64,000 nucleotides of DNA from Roseibacterium elongatum DSM 19469 (GCF_000590925.1 NZ_CP004372.1:1345001-1409000); one strand, 5' to 3'. Numbered from the stretch's first letter, positions 26,034 to 35,352 are shown. Program-made: numbers and translations. The notes: a model not told the origin generated them from the sequence alone.

Positions 26034-26413
26034 GTGTCGTTTTGCGCATCGGGCTTTTCCGGCCAGCCCTTCGTCTGGCGCACCGGCGCGGCGTGGACGT
26101 TACCCGCAACCCGCAGGTCTGCGAAGAAAAACTTTGCCCCACGGGGCGCGCCGCCCCGTTTCGCGGTGCCGTTAGCGAGATCTTTACCCTTTCGGGCTAA
26201 CGTGGCCCGTGATCGCGATCTCTCTCAAGCATGGTCTCGCCCCTGGCCGAAGACAGCCCCCGAAGGGCCCAGGTTCAGCGGGATCGGATATGCGCACTCT
26301 CTCCGACCCGTCCGGTCTTTCGGCGGGCCGAGGCCGTGCCCCGCAAAAGGGGCGGCGCCGCTCCGACGCGTGTTCCGTATCGCCGCGGGATGCCTGCCCC
26401 CCCGAGTCTGCGT
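26034..26413. other. 380-base gap upstream of the DUF2853 gene
   Basis: No supported gene. It contains an inverted repeat with arms CGTTAGC and GCTAACG at 26170-26202 and several GC-rich hairpins. The DUF2853 promoter must lie here, but I cannot pick it out. Confidence 0.45.
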
Positions 26414-27403
26414 TCAGATCGGTTCGGTCTGATCCATGGCCAGCATGGCCTCCACCTCGGGCAGGGTCATGTCGCCGGGGCGCAGACGCTTGACCGCCAG
26501 ATGCGCCGCCACGCGGCATAGCCCCGCGTTCAGCGGCGTGTCCAGGCCATGCAACCGACCCAACAGCGCGATCTCCCCGTTCAGGTAATCCGTTTCCAAC
26601 CGGATCGCCCCTCGCAGCAGGCTCTGATTCGTCGAGCCGCCGACCCGTGCGACCCCGGGCAACGAGTCGACCGGCCGCATCAGGGCATCGCGCTGGGCGT
26701 CGGTTTCTTCCGGTGGCTGCCAGTCCAGCCCCGCCGCGCGAAAGACCGCTTCGGCCTCGGCGCGCACCCGCTGGCCCAACGTGCCGGTCTCGGCCTGATG
26801 CCCGAGGGCCGCCTTCAGGATATTCCCAAGGTTCAGCAGCAGCTTGCCGCGCTTGCTGGCCATCACGTCCGGCAGCAGATTGGTGGCGATCATCGCCGCC
26901 TCGAGCGCGGTGGCCATGCGCCGGTCGTCCGCGTCGACGCCACCGGGGTAGCGGCCCAGATCGAAGATTCCGAATTTCGGCTCGGTGAACACCGCGACCT
27001 CGCCCGGCACAAGGTAAAGCGCGGGCATCATCACCGTGACGCCATGCACATTGGGAAACAGCCGCAGCGCCGCGCTTTCGTTGGCCACGCCGTTCTGGGC
27101 GCAAAAAAGGGCCTGCCGCGTGACGCCGGCGCTACGCAGATCCTCGAGCGCGGCCTGCGTGTCCTGGCTTTTCATGCAAAGCAGGATCAGGTCGTCATCG
27201 CGCCAGTCGATCTCGGAGGGGTGGCACACCACCGGAACCGGGACCCACGCGTCCAGACCCGGCGCGCGCAGGCGCAGGCCCCGCGCCGCAACCGCCTGTG
27301 CCATCGCGCCGCGCGCGATGCCGATCACCGACTGGCCCGACCGCGCCAGCGCCGCCGCCACAACGCCCCCGACCGCGCCCATGCCATAGATGATGATGCG
27401 CAT
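26414..27403 (-). CDS. 2-dehydropantoate 2-reductase-like protein (ApbA/PanE family)
   Basis: A 329-residue ketopantoate reductase-fold protein. It starts with the NADPH loop IIIYGMGAVGGVVAAALARSG (GxGxxG), has LILLCMKSQDTQAAL and FCAQNGVANE (the QNG motif), and a C-terminal helical domain with the LLLNLGNIL region where the catalytic lysine (SKRGKLLLNL) sits, and LETDYLNGEI. The canonical enzyme makes pantoate for coenzyme A. Many paralogues act on other 2-keto acids, so no gene symbol is given. It is a lone minus-strand gene between the DUF2853 gene and ahcY. Confidence 0.8.
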   Translation of the reverse strand: MRIIIYGMGAVGGVVAAALARSGQSVIGIARGAMAQAVAARGLRLRAPGLDAWVPVPVVCHPSEIDWRDDDLILLCMKSQDTQAALEDLRSAGVTRQALFCAQNGVANESAALRLFPNVHGVTVMMPALYLVPGEVAVFTEPKFGIFDLGRYPGGVDADDRRMATALEAAMIATNLLPDVMASKRGKLLLNLGNILKAALGHQAETGTLGQRVRAEAEAVFRAAGLDWQPPEETDAQRDALMRPVDSLPGVARVGGSTNQSLLRGAIRLETDYLNGEIALLGRLHGLDTPLNAGLCRVAAHLAVKRLRPGDMTLPEVEAMLAMDQTEPI

Positions 27404-27576
27404 TGCGCCGCCCCCGATGCCCTGTGACTGTTCAGCGCCCGTCGTAGCGCGGCCCGTCCCGCCGATGGGCCCTGCAGCGGGGCGACATCCATGCCGGCAG
27501 TAGGATGCACCGGGCGACAGGTCGGTTCATGCCAACCATGAACGCGACCCTGCCGCCCGGTGCAAGCTTTTTGGCC

Positions 27577-28971
27577 TCAGTAGCGGTAGTGTTCGGGCTT
27601 GTACGGGCCCTCGACCGGCACGCCGATATAGTCGGCCTGTTCCTTGGCCAGTTCGGTCAGTTTCACGCCGATCTTCTTCAGATGCAGGCGCGCCACCTTT
27701 TCATCCAGCAGTTTGGGCAGGATATAGACGCGGTTCTCGTAGTCCTCGCCGCGGGTGAACAGCTCGATCTGGGCCAGCACCTGGTTGGTGAAGCTGGCCG
27801 ACATCACGAAGGACGGGTGGCCTGTGGCGTTGCCAAGGTTCAACAGACGCCCCTCGGACAGCAGGATGATGCGGCTGCCCGAGGGCATTTCGATCATGTC
27901 CACCTGATCCTTGATGTTGGTCCACTTGTGGTTCTTCAGCGCGGCGACCTGAATTTCGTTGTCGAAATGGCCGATATTCCCGACGATCGCCATGTCCTTC
28001 ATCTCGCGCATGTGCTCGATGCGGATGACATCCTTGTTGCCGGTGGTGGTGATGAAGATGTCGGCGTCGTGCAGCACGTCTTCCAGCAGGACGACCTCGT
28101 AGCCGTCCATCGCGGCCTGCAGCGCGCAGATCGGGTCGGCTTCGGTTACCTTGACGCGCGCGCCCGCCCCGCTGAGCGACGCGGCCGAGCCCTTGCCCAC
28201 ATCGCCATAGCCGCAGACGACGGCGACCTTGCCGGCCATCATCGTGTCGGTGGCGCGGCGGATGCCGTCGACAAGGCTTTCCTTGCAGCCGTACTTGTTG
28301 TCGAATTTCGACTTGGTGACGCTGTCGTTCACGTTGATGGCGGGGAAGGGCAGGTGGCCTTTCTCCATCATCTGATACAGGCGATGCACGCCGGTGGTGG
28401 TTTCCTCGGTCACGCCCTGGATCATGTGGCGCTGCTTGGTGAACCAGCCGGGGCTTTCGGCCAGGCGCTTCTTGATCTGGGCAAACAGCGCGACCTCTTC
28501 CTCGCTGGTCGGCACCTCGATCAGGTCGGTCTCGCCCTCTTCGACACGGGCGCCCAGCAGAACATACAGGGTCGCGTCACCGCCATCGTCCAGGATCATG
28601 TTCGCGCCGCCTTCCTCGAAATGGAAGATGCGGTCGCAATAGTCCCAGTATTCCTCGAGCGTTTCGCCCTTGACGGCAAAAACCGGCGTGCCGCCCGCGG
28701 CGATCGCGGCGGCGGCGTGATCCTGTGTCGAGAAGATGTTGCACGAGGCCCAGCGCACATCGGCGCCCAGCTCGACCAGCGTCTCGATCAGGACAGCCGT
28801 CTGGATCGTCATGTGCAGCGACCCGGCGATGCGCGCGCCCTTGAGCGGCTTGGAGGCGCCGTATTCCTCGCGCAGGGCCATCAGGCCCGGCATTTCGGTT
28901 TCGGCGATGTCCAGTTCCTTGCGGCCATAGTCGGCGAGCGTGATGTCCTTGACGATATAGTCCGTGCCCAT
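27577..28971 (-). CDS. ahcY: S-adenosylhomocysteine hydrolase
   Basis: Splits S-adenosylhomocysteine into adenosine and homocysteine, sustaining methylation reactions. The 464-residue length and motifs are typical: [27 protein letters not shown] at the start, [16 protein letters not shown], the active-site [13 protein letters not shown], the NAD loop [16 protein letters not shown], and the C-terminal KPEHYRY that closes a neighbouring active site. ATG 28971 has GGAG about 9 bases upstream and begins at the family N terminus; the open frame upstream is spurious. It is divergent from the HD phosphohydrolase gene. Confidence 0.96.
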   Translation of the reverse strand: MGTDYIVKDITLADYGRKELDIAETEMPGLMALREEYGASKPLKGARIAGSLHMTIQTAVLIETLVELGADVRWASCNIFSTQDHAAAAIAAGGTPVFAVKGETLEEYWDYCDRIFHFEEGGANMILDDGGDATLYVLLGARVEEGETDLIEVPTSEEEVALFAQIKKRLAESPGWFTKQRHMIQGVTEETTTGVHRLYQMMEKGHLPFPAINVNDSVTKSKFDNKYGCKESLVDGIRRATDTMMAGKVAVVCGYGDVGKGSAASLSGAGARVKVTEADPICALQAAMDGYEVVLLEDVLHDADIFITTTGNKDVIRIEHMREMKDMAIVGNIGHFDNEIQVAALKNHKWTNIKDQVDMIEMPSGSRIILLSEGRLLNLGNATGHPSFVMSASFTNQVLAQIELFTRGEDYENRVYILPKLLDEKVARLHLKKIGVKLTELAKEQADYIGVPVEGPYKPEHYRY

Positions 28972-29137
28972 GTCCGAGGCTCCATTTACAGCGAATGCGT
29001 TGGGCGGGCACATAGCACCGGACATGGGCAACGGCAACGCGGCGGCATGTGGGCGCAATCAATGCGGGGGCGTATGCGCTTTTCGTGCCGGCCGGGCCTT
29101 GCTAAACCCGGCGCGAAACTGCCAACGGGACCCGCCC

Positions 29138-29734
29138 ATGCCCAAAGCCCCCCCGCGCGCGTGGCAACGCATGTTGTCCGGCCGCCGTCTGGACCTGCTG
29201 GACCCGACGCCGATGGATATCGAGATCGAGGATATCGCCCATGGCCTTGCCTTTGTTGCGCGCTGGAACGGGCAGACGCGGGGCGATTTCGCCTATTCGG
29301 TGGCCGAGCATTCCATCCTGGTCGAGGAAATCCACACCCGCCTGCAGCCGCAGGCGCCGGTGAAATGGCGTCTGGCCGCGCTGCTGCATGACGCGCCCGA
29401 GTACGTGATCGGCGACATGATAAGCCCGGTCAAGGCCGCGGTCGGGCCGGGCTATGGCGAGCTGGATACGCGCCTGACCGCCGCGATCCACCTGAGGTTC
29501 GGGTTGCCGGCCATCCTGCCCAAGACGGTGAAGGCGGCGATCAAGCGGGCCGATCGCATCTCGGCCTGGCTGGAGGCGGTGCAACTGGCCGGGTTCGCCG
29601 AGGCCGAGGCCGACCGGTTCTTTGGCCGGCCGGATGCGGCGTTGGTCGAGGGCCTGACCCTGCGCCTGCGCCCGCCGGCCGAGGTCCGCGCCGAGTTCAC
29701 CGCGCGCCACGCGGCGCTGATGGCGGCGCTGTGA
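29138..29734 (+). CDS. HD domain phosphohydrolase (YfbR-like)
   Basis: A 198-residue HD-superfamily hydrolase. The metal ligands appear as SVAEHSILV (His near residue 55), LLHDAPEYVIGD (HD near 88) and a later KRADRISAWLEA (Asp). This is the pattern of YfbR-type 5'-nucleotidases, though roles vary. A preceding IEIEDIAHGLAFVARWNGQT segment is typical of the Rhodobacterales form. ATG 29138 has GGGA 8 bases upstream. The stop overlaps the next gene (GTGA), forming a three-gene operon with the two acetyltransferases. Confidence 0.85.
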   Translation: MPKAPPRAWQRMLSGRRLDLLDPTPMDIEIEDIAHGLAFVARWNGQTRGDFAYSVAEHSILVEEIHTRLQPQAPVKWRLAALLHDAPEYVIGDMISPVKAAVGPGYGELDTRLTAAIHLRFGLPAILPKTVKAAIKRADRISAWLEAVQLAGFAEAEADRFFGRPDAALVEGLTLRLRPPAEVRAEFTARHAALMAAL

Positions 29735-30207
29735 GCGAGGGTCTGCTGCGGATCCGCCCGGCTCGGCCCGAGGATGCGGCCGCGCTGGCCCCGGTTTTCG
29801 ACGCGATCCTTGCCTCGGGCATCCGGTCCTGGACCAAGGATGCCGATGCGGTGCTGGCCGACTATATCGCCCATCCCGACCGGATCGCCGTTCATGTGGT
29901 CGAAGCGGATGGCGGCCTTGGCGGGGTGCAATCGCTCAGGCGGTCAACCGGCGACACCCGTTGGGGGGTGCCTGCGGGGTGGGGCATCATCGGGACGCAT
30001 CTTGCGCCCGAAATGCAAGGGCGAGGCGCCGGGCGGCGCCTGTTCGCGCAGTCGCGACAGGCCGCGCGGGCGGCCGGGCTGCGCATTATCGTCGCCTCGA
30101 TCTCTGCCACATCCGCGCAGGCCCTTGGCTATTACCGCGCCATGGGCTTTCGCCCCGCGCGGCAGGAGGGCCGTATCATTCATCACCTGTTGGAGCTTGA
30201 GCCATGA
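29731..30207 (+). CDS. GNAT family N-acetyltransferase
   Basis: A 158-residue acetyltransferase. It begins with LRIRPARPEDAAALAPVFDAIL, and has the acetyl-CoA pyrophosphate loop EMQGRGAGRRLF near residue 95 and a C-terminal ALGYYRAMGFRP motif. The substrate is unknown. GTG start in overlap with the HD gene; its own stop overlaps the next acetyltransferase as ATGA. The two acetyltransferases are not close paralogues. Confidence 0.85.
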   Translation: MSEGLLRIRPARPEDAAALAPVFDAILASGIRSWTKDADAVLADYIAHPDRIAVHVVEADGGLGGVQSLRRSTGDTRWGVPAGWGIIGTHLAPEMQGRGAGRRLFAQSRQAARAAGLRIIVASISATSAQALGYYRAMGFRPARQEGRIIHHLLELEP

Positions 30208-30701
30208 CGCAATTGCACGTCCGCCCCGCCCATGATCTGGACGCGCGCGAAATGGCGGCCATTCTGAACGACGTGATCGCGATCGGCGGGACGACCGCAA
30301 TGACCGGGCGCATCGACGCGTCCTATTTCGTGGACCGGATGAGGGCCGAGCGCGACGCCGCGTCGTGGCTGGTGGCCGAAACGCCCGATGGGGAAATCGT
30401 GGGCTTTCAATGGATCACGCGCGGCGGTGCCTATCTGCCGCCCGAGGCCGCCGAGATCGCCACCTTCGCCAAACCGGGCTGGCAGGGGGTTGGCATCGGG
30501 TCGCGGCTGATGGAGGCGACCAAGGCGGCGGCCAGAACCCTCGGATATGCGTGGATCAACGCCAATATCCGTGCCGATAACGCCAGCGGGCTGACCTATT
30601 ACCAATCCTGCGGGTTCGAGGATTGGGGGCGGCAAAAGGGCGTGCGGCTGGGCGACGGGCAGATCGTGGACAAGGTGCTGAAGCGTTATGACCTGGTCTG
30701 A
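30204..30701 (+). CDS. GNAT family N-acetyltransferase (phosphinothricin acetyltransferase-like)
   Basis: A 165-residue acetyltransferase. LHVRPAHDLDAREMAAILNDVIAIGGTTA at the start, the acetyl-CoA loop GWQGVGIGSRLMEAT near residue 94, and SGLTYYQSCGFEDWG at the end place it near PAT-type GNAT proteins. Substrate unknown. Last gene of the HD-GNAT-GNAT operon. Confidence 0.85.
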   Translation: MTQLHVRPAHDLDAREMAAILNDVIAIGGTTAMTGRIDASYFVDRMRAERDAASWLVAETPDGEIVGFQWITRGGAYLPPEAAEIATFAKPGWQGVGIGSRLMEATKAAARTLGYAWINANIRADNASGLTYYQSCGFEDWGRQKGVRLGDGQIVDKVLKRYDLV

Positions 30702-30744
30702 CCGCCGCCCGAACCTGTAAGTTCCATGCCTGTGGGCCGACGGC

Positions 30745-30894
30745 TTACAGCCAGCGGCGCGGGCCGTTCAGTTCACGGCGTTCGGTCCGGGGCTTGTGGC
30801 GCACGCGACGCTCAGGGATCGGGTGCGGATCGGGTGCGCCCCAGTCTTTCTGGCGCGAGGCGGTCATGAAGCTGTTTGCGAAAATCGTGAACAT
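30745..30894 (-). CDS. small basic protein (49 residues), divergent from the LysR gene
   Basis: An ATG at 30894 with AGGAG seven bases upstream opens a 49-residue frame: it begins MFTIFANSFMTASRQKDWG, continues through APDPHPIPERRVRHKPRT, and ends in GPRRWL before TAA. The protein is rich in Arg, His and Pro, with a short hydrophobic start and no membrane helix. A good ribosome site, codon use in keeping with the genome and placement directly opposite a LysR-type regulator support a real gene. I do not recognise a function. The regulator may control it. Confidence 0.6.
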   Translation of the reverse strand: MFTIFANSFMTASRQKDWGAPDPHPIPERRVRHKPRTERRELNGPRRWL

Positions 30895-30964
30895 GGCGGG
30901 TCTCCTGCGGCTTGTGATGGGTTTGACCCTAGCCGTATTGTGCCGACGGGCCGAGTCAGCAATA

Positions 30965-30982
30965 CTGCCAACATGTTAGCAG
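30965..30982. promoter_or_regulatory. 18-base near-palindrome before the LysR gene
   Basis: CTGCCAACA and TGTTAGCAG are inverted repeats with one mismatched pair. It ends 9 bases before the regulator start codon, inside the divergent promoter region shared with the 49-residue gene. Candidate operator for LysR autorepression. Confidence 0.4.
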
Positions 30983-30991
30983 AACTTTCAG

Positions 30992-31891
30992 ATGGACTGG
31001 CGTGATATCCCCTCGCTTTCGGCGCTCCGGGCGTTCGAGGCGGCGGCGCGGCTGGGCTCGTATTCCGAGGCGGCGCGCGCGCTGAACGTCACCCATGCCG
31101 CCATTGCCCAGCATGTGCGCACGCTCGAGGCGCATTTTGGCCAGGCCCTGATGGCGCGGGCGGGGCGGGGCGTGGCCCCGACCGAGGCCGGCGCACGCCT
31201 GGCGCGGGACCTGTCGGCGGGGTTCGGGGAAATCGCGGGCGGCGTGCGGGCGTTGATGCAGGGGCGCGCCGACCGGCCGGTGACGGTCACCACGACGCCC
31301 AGTTTTGCCGAAGCCTGGCTGATGCCGCGCCTGGCGCAGTTCTGGTCGGCGCATCCCGAGGTGCCGCTGAGCGTGTCGGCCGAGGCGCGCGTGTCGGACC
31401 TGCGGCGCGACGGCTATGACCTGGCGATCCGCTATGGGCGCGGCGACTGGCCGGGGCTCGAGTCCCTGCGCCTGACCGACCCCGGCATCGTGGCCGTCGC
31501 CGCGCCGCAGGTGGCGCAGCGGCTGGCCGGGGCCTGGCCCGACCCCGAGGCGGAGGGCGCGTTGAAACGCCTGGACAGGCTGCGCTGGCTGGTCGATCCG
31601 CAGGATGCGGAGTTCTACGCCTGGCTGCGCGCGGGCGGTATCGACCCCGATGCCTTGCAGGCCACGCGGCTGGAAACCAACCCGATGGTGCTGGCCGCCT
31701 GCCGCAGCGGGGCCGGCGTGTCGGTGCAACCGCGCGCGGTGGTCGAGGGCGATCTGGCCGAGGGGCGGTTGGTGGTGCTGGCCGAGCAATCCGACAGCCC
31801 GCTGGCCTATCACCTCGTGCATCTGCCGGGGCCGATGCCGCCCCGGGTCAAGACCTTCGTCACGTGGCTCAGGCGATCGATGACGCCCTGA
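30992..31891 (+). CDS. LysR family transcriptional regulator (GcvA-like)
   Basis: A 299-residue LysR regulator. The N-terminal winged helix is DIPSLSALRAFEAAARLGSYSEAARALNVTHAAIAQHVRTLEAHFG, with the recognition helix VTHAAIAQHVRTLE typical of the GcvA subgroup. The effector domain begins at VTVTTTPSFAEAWLMPRLAQFWSAHPEV and includes YDLAIRYGRGDWPG, also GcvA-like. The inducer is unknown. It is divergent from the small 49-residue gene, the usual layout for a LysR target. Confidence 0.88.
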   Translation: MDWRDIPSLSALRAFEAAARLGSYSEAARALNVTHAAIAQHVRTLEAHFGQALMARAGRGVAPTEAGARLARDLSAGFGEIAGGVRALMQGRADRPVTVTTTPSFAEAWLMPRLAQFWSAHPEVPLSVSAEARVSDLRRDGYDLAIRYGRGDWPGLESLRLTDPGIVAVAAPQVAQRLAGAWPDPEAEGALKRLDRLRWLVDPQDAEFYAWLRAGGIDPDALQATRLETNPMVLAACRSGAGVSVQPRAVVEGDLAEGRLVVLAEQSDSPLAYHLVHLPGPMPPRVKTFVTWLRRSMTP

Positions 31892-31897
31892 AACCGG

Positions 31898-32395
31898 TTA
31901 TCGGAAGAAACAGGTGACGCCGGACCAGAGCAGCGCGATCTGTTCGCCCGTCGGGTCCAGCAGGCCGGCCACCCCGCCGCGCGAGAACTCGTCGCCCAGG
32001 GTCGTCACCTGAAAGCTGACCTGCGGCATCTGCACCCGCAACTGGCCGGGACGGAAGCCGCCTGCGACCGGCAGATCAGGGTCGCTGCTGGTCCAGCCGA
32101 GGAAGCTGCCCTCGACGAAATTCAGCGTCAGGCCATCCTCCCAGCTTGCTGCGGTGATGGGGCCTGCGCCGCATTCGGTCTGGGTGACGACCTGGGCCGG
32201 ACGCTCATCCAGCAGGCGCGACACGGTTTCGATCACGCCCACCTGTGCGCGGCCGAAATCGATGCGCAGGCCGGAGACGGTGGGTTCGATCCCCTGGCCA
32301 TCCAGCGTGAGGGGCGGGATCTCGGGTTCGCGGGTGCCGACGCAGGCCGACAGCAGAACGGCACACAGGGCAATCAGGGCGACGGGGCGGCGCAT
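31898..32395 (-). CDS. small lipoprotein of unknown function
   Basis: A 165-residue protein with signal sequence PVALIALCAVLLSAC, the lipobox Cys lying at about residue 17. The mature part has beta-rich segments, two cysteines (TQTECGAG and GVTCFFR at the very end) that could form a disulfide, and no known domain. ATG 32395 starts the signal peptide; the frame is open upstream but without a good start. It is downstream of regA on the same strand with an 87-base gap, and convergent with the LysR gene. Confidence 0.7.
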   Translation of the reverse strand: MRRPVALIALCAVLLSACVGTREPEIPPLTLDGQGIEPTVSGLRIDFGRAQVGVIETVSRLLDERPAQVVTQTECGAGPITAASWEDGLTLNFVEGSFLGWTSSDPDLPVAGGFRPGQLRVQMPQVSFQVTTLGDEFSRGGVAGLLDPTGEQIALLWSGVTCFFR

Positions 32396-32482
32396 GGGCA
32401 AGTCTTTCGCTCGGGTCAGGCAACGGGCCAAGGGCCCCGCGCGCTATAGCGCAAGGCGCGCGCGACGCAAAGATGGGTGGTG

Positions 32483-33041
32483 TCAGCGCGGGCTGCGCTT
32501 GGCAAGGATGCGCTGAAGCGTGCGGCGATGCATGTTCAGACGGCGCGCGGTTTCCGACACGTTGCGGTCGCAAAGCTCGTAGACGCGCTGGATATGCTCC
32601 CACCGCACGCGATCCGCCGACATCGGGTTCTCGGGCGGGGGCGGGCATCTCTTCTTCCTCGGCCAGCAGGGCCGCGGTGATGTCATTGGCATCGGCCGGT
32701 TTCGACAGGTAGTCGGTCGCGCCGATCTTGACCGCGGCCACGGCGGTGGCGATGGCGCCATAGCCCGTGAGCACGACAATGCGGCTGTCCGGGCGTTTTT
32801 CACGCAGGGTTTCGACCACGTCGAGGCCGTTGCCATCCTCGAGCCGCAGATCGACCACCGCATAGGCGGGCGGCCGCGCCGTGCAGATCGCCTTGCCGCC
32901 GGCGACCGACCCGGCGGCCTCGACCTCGAAGCCGCGCTTTTCCATCGCGCGTTGCAGCCTGCGCAGAAACGGTTCGTCGTCATCGACGATCAGCAGGGAC
33001 TTGTCTGCCCCGATGTCTCTCAGGTTGCGGTCTTGCGTCAT
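32483..33041 (-). CDS. regA: redox response regulator RegA/PrrA/ActR (composite across a frameshift)
   Basis: DNA-binding partner of RegB, controlling photosynthesis, respiration, carbon and nitrogen genes in relation to redox state. The receiver domain has LLIVDDDEPFLRRLQRAME, the phospho-acceptor AVVDLRLEDGNG, VVLTGYGAIATAV and KIGATDYLSKPADANDI. The C-terminal Fis-type helix-turn-helix is VYELCDRNVSETARRLNMHRRTLQRILAKR, extremely conserved. The two lie in different frames. Removing one base near 32637-32645 (a C-rich stretch on the coding strand) joins EEEEMPAPP to ENPMSADRVRWEHIQ and gives 185 residues, the family length. GAAGGA precedes the ATG. Confidence 0.92.
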
Positions 33042-33073
33042 GCGCTGATGTCCTTCGGTCTTGCTAGAGCTTC

Positions 33074-33101
33074 CTTATAGAGCAGTGCGACGCGGGGTCA
33101 A
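33074..33101 (-). promoter_or_regulatory. sigma-70-type promoter of regA
   Basis: On the minus strand TTGACC (33101-33096), 16 bases, then TATAAG (33079-33074), ending 33 bases before the regA start. It would give regA a transcript independent of senC. Confidence 0.6.
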
Positions 33102-33173
33102 TTTGTCGCGCATCGATTGTGATATCCGCTCTGTCGGTTTTTCCGCCCCGGTTTTCTGCACGAGCCGCCGGGC

Positions 33174-33818
33174 TCAACTGCCGCCTGCGGCGGCCTCGAT
33201 GAAGCAGGCGGTGGTGTCGGCCATCTGCCGCGGGGTGGTCTCGCGATTGAAGAACTCGACAAAGCCATGCTCGGGCAGCACGAGGTAGGAAAAGGCCGAG
33301 TGATCGACGAGGTAATAGGGATCGTCGCCTTCGCGGTTCACGCGGTAATAGACGCGATAGGCATCGGCCGCGGCATCGGTTTGATCGAGCGTGCCGGTCA
33401 GGCCCAGCATGCGGGGATGCACGTTGTCGGTGAAGGCGGCCATCACCTCGGGCGTGTCGCGCTCGGGATCGACCGAGATCATGACGGGCAGAACCTCGTG
33501 CCCCATCGTGTCGAGGATATCGACCGCCTCGGCGTTGCGCACCGTATCCAGAGGGCAGACATCGGGGCAAAACGTATACCCGAAATACAGGATCGTGGGC
33601 CCGGTGACGACATCGGCATCGGTAACGGTATCGCCGGTTTCCGACACCAGCGTGAAGGGGCCGCCCAACTGGGCGCCGCCGCCGGCGATGGCGCTGCCGC
33701 GGCATTGGGCAAACTGGTCCTCCGCGCCGCTCATGCGGCCCATCAGAACGGCGATCCCGGCGCCGGCCAGAAGCAGGGCGATCAGGATGACAGAGGCAAT
33801 GGCATAGATGCGGGACAT
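33174..33818 (-). CDS. senC: SCO1/SenC family copper chaperone for cytochrome oxidase
   Basis: A 214-residue membrane-anchored thioredoxin-fold protein. One N-terminal helix (residues 5-26) anchors it. The copper site is the FCPDVCPLD CxxxC pair near residue 86 plus the histidine in LVDHSAFSYLV. ILYFGYTFCPDVCP and VMISVDPERDTPEV are strong SCO signatures. SenC helps mature the CuA or CuB site of cytochrome oxidases. As in R. capsulatus, it sits between regB, transcribed in the other direction, and regA. Confidence 0.93.
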   Translation of the reverse strand: MSRIYAIASVILIALLLAGAGIAVLMGRMSGAEDQFAQCRGSAIAGGGAQLGGPFTLVSETGDTVTDADVVTGPTILYFGYTFCPDVCPLDTVRNAEAVDILDTMGHEVLPVMISVDPERDTPEVMAAFTDNVHPRMLGLTGTLDQTDAAADAYRVYYRVNREGDDPYYLVDHSAFSYLVLPEHGFVEFFNRETTPRQMADTTACFIEAAAGGS

Positions 33819-33915
33819 GGCGGTGATCCGGTCGTTTGCAGTCAGGGCGTCGTTGAATACCTAAGTGGGCCGGCCTATCAATTCATCTCGTTGTCCCTGC
33901 GACGGAACGCCCCTG

Positions 33916-35319
33916 ATGAGCCTCACGACCGATCCCGCCCTCGACCTGGTGCGCCAGGACACGCGCAGCGACTGGGTGCGCCTGCGCACGCTGCTGGTTC
34001 TGCGCTGGCTGGCGATCCTGGGGCAGACGATGACGGTGGTGCTGGCCAGTTTCTATTTCGGCCTGCGGGTCGAACTGGGCCTGTGTTTCCTGGCGATCGG
34101 GGCCAGCGTCGTGTCGAACCTCATCGCGATGACGATTTTCCCCGAGAACCAGCGCCTGAGTGATCGCGACGCGATGCTGACGCTGCTGTTCGACCTGGCG
34201 CAGTTGAGTTTCCTGCTGTTTCTGACCGGCGGGCTGAACAACCCCTTTGCCCTGCTGATCCTGGGGCCGGTGACGATCTCGGCGACGGCGCTGACCATGC
34301 GCTCGACGGCGATTCTGGGGGCCCTGGCCATCGGGTTGATCTCGCTCCTGGCGTATTTCCACGTGCCGCTGACCCTGTCGACGGGCGAGATCATGGAATT
34401 GCCCGATCTCTACATCCTGGGGTTCTGGATGGCGATCGTGATCGGCATCGTCTTCCTGTCGGCCTATGCCCGGCGCATCAGCTCGGAATCGCATTCGATG
34501 AGCCAGGCCCTGCTGGCGACGCAGATGGCGTTGGCGCGCGAGCAGAAGCTGACCGACCTGGGCGGCGTGGTGGCCGCCGCCGCGCACGAGTTGGGGACAC
34601 CGCTGGCCACGATCAAGCTGGTGTCGACCGAACTGGCCGAAGAGTTGGAGAACTACCCCGAACTGGCCGAGGATGCGCGCCTGATCCGCGATCAGGCCGA
34701 TCGCTGCCGCGATATCATGCGCTCGATGGGCCGGGCCGGGAAGGACGATCTGCACATGCGTTCGGCCCCGTTGGAAGAAATCGTGCGCGAGGCGGCCGAA
34801 CCCCATTCCGACCGCGGGATCGAGATCGTGACCGCCTTCGGCCCGGCGGGCGGCTGCACCGGGCCCCAGCCGATCGTCTGGCGCAAGCCCGAGATCATCC
34901 ACGGTCTGCGCAATTTCGTGCAGAATGCCGTCGATTTCGCCGAAACCCGCGTCTGGATCGACGGGCAGTGGATCAATGGCGAGATCAAGGTGAAGATCGT
35001 CGATGACGGGCCGGGTTTTCCGCCCGACCTGCTGGGGCGTCTGGGCGACCCGTTCCTGCGCCGCCGCTCGCGCGACAGCGACAGCCAGAGGCCCGGCTAC
35101 GAGGGGATGGGCCTGGGCCTGTTCATCGCCAAGACGTTGCTCGAACGATCCGGGGCCAAGGTGACCTTTCACAATGCCTCGGACCCGTTCCTGCTGGACG
35201 AGGATACGCCGCCGCGCAATGGCGCCATGGTCGAACTGGTCTGGCCGCGCGACGCCATCGCCCTGCACCAGGACGAGGCCAATGCGCCGCTGGGGCAGAA
35301 CCAGCCGATCACGGCCTGA
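33916..35319 (+). CDS. regB: redox sensor histidine kinase RegB/PrrB
   Basis: A 467-residue membrane kinase with six N-terminal helices (residues 25-180), the quinone-binding heptapeptide in TGGLNNPFALLIL, the phospho-acceptor box AAAHELGTPLATIKL (His near residue 222), the redox cysteine in RDQADRCRDIMRSMGR, and the ATP-binding motifs NFVQNAVDFA, DDGPGFP and GMGLGLFIAK. All residues known to matter for redox sensing in R. capsulatus RegB are kept. ATG 33916 begins at the family N terminus. It is divergent from senC-regA with a 97-base shared promoter region. Confidence 0.95.
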   Translation: MSLTTDPALDLVRQDTRSDWVRLRTLLVLRWLAILGQTMTVVLASFYFGLRVELGLCFLAIGASVVSNLIAMTIFPENQRLSDRDAMLTLLFDLAQLSFLLFLTGGLNNPFALLILGPVTISATALTMRSTAILGALAIGLISLLAYFHVPLTLSTGEIMELPDLYILGFWMAIVIGIVFLSAYARRISSESHSMSQALLATQMALAREQKLTDLGGVVAAAAHELGTPLATIKLVSTELAEELENYPELAEDARLIRDQADRCRDIMRSMGRAGKDDLHMRSAPLEEIVREAAEPHSDRGIEIVTAFGPAGGCTGPQPIVWRKPEIIHGLRNFVQNAVDFAETRVWIDGQWINGEIKVKIVDDGPGFPPDLLGRLGDPFLRRRSRDSDSQRPGYEGMGLGLFIAKTLLERSGAKVTFHNASDPFLLDEDTPPRNGAMVELVWPRDAIALHQDEANAPLGQNQPITA

Positions 35320-35352
35320 GGGATGACGTACCGTTGATGCGCGCGCCTGCGC

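Noticed and set aside
26170..26202. Terminator from the CGTTAGC/GCTAACG inverted repeat
   Set aside because: No T run on either strand and a 19-base loop.
28972..29137. S-adenosylhomocysteine riboswitch before ahcY
   Set aside because: The 5' region did not show a recognisable aptamer pattern by eye; a covariance search would be needed.
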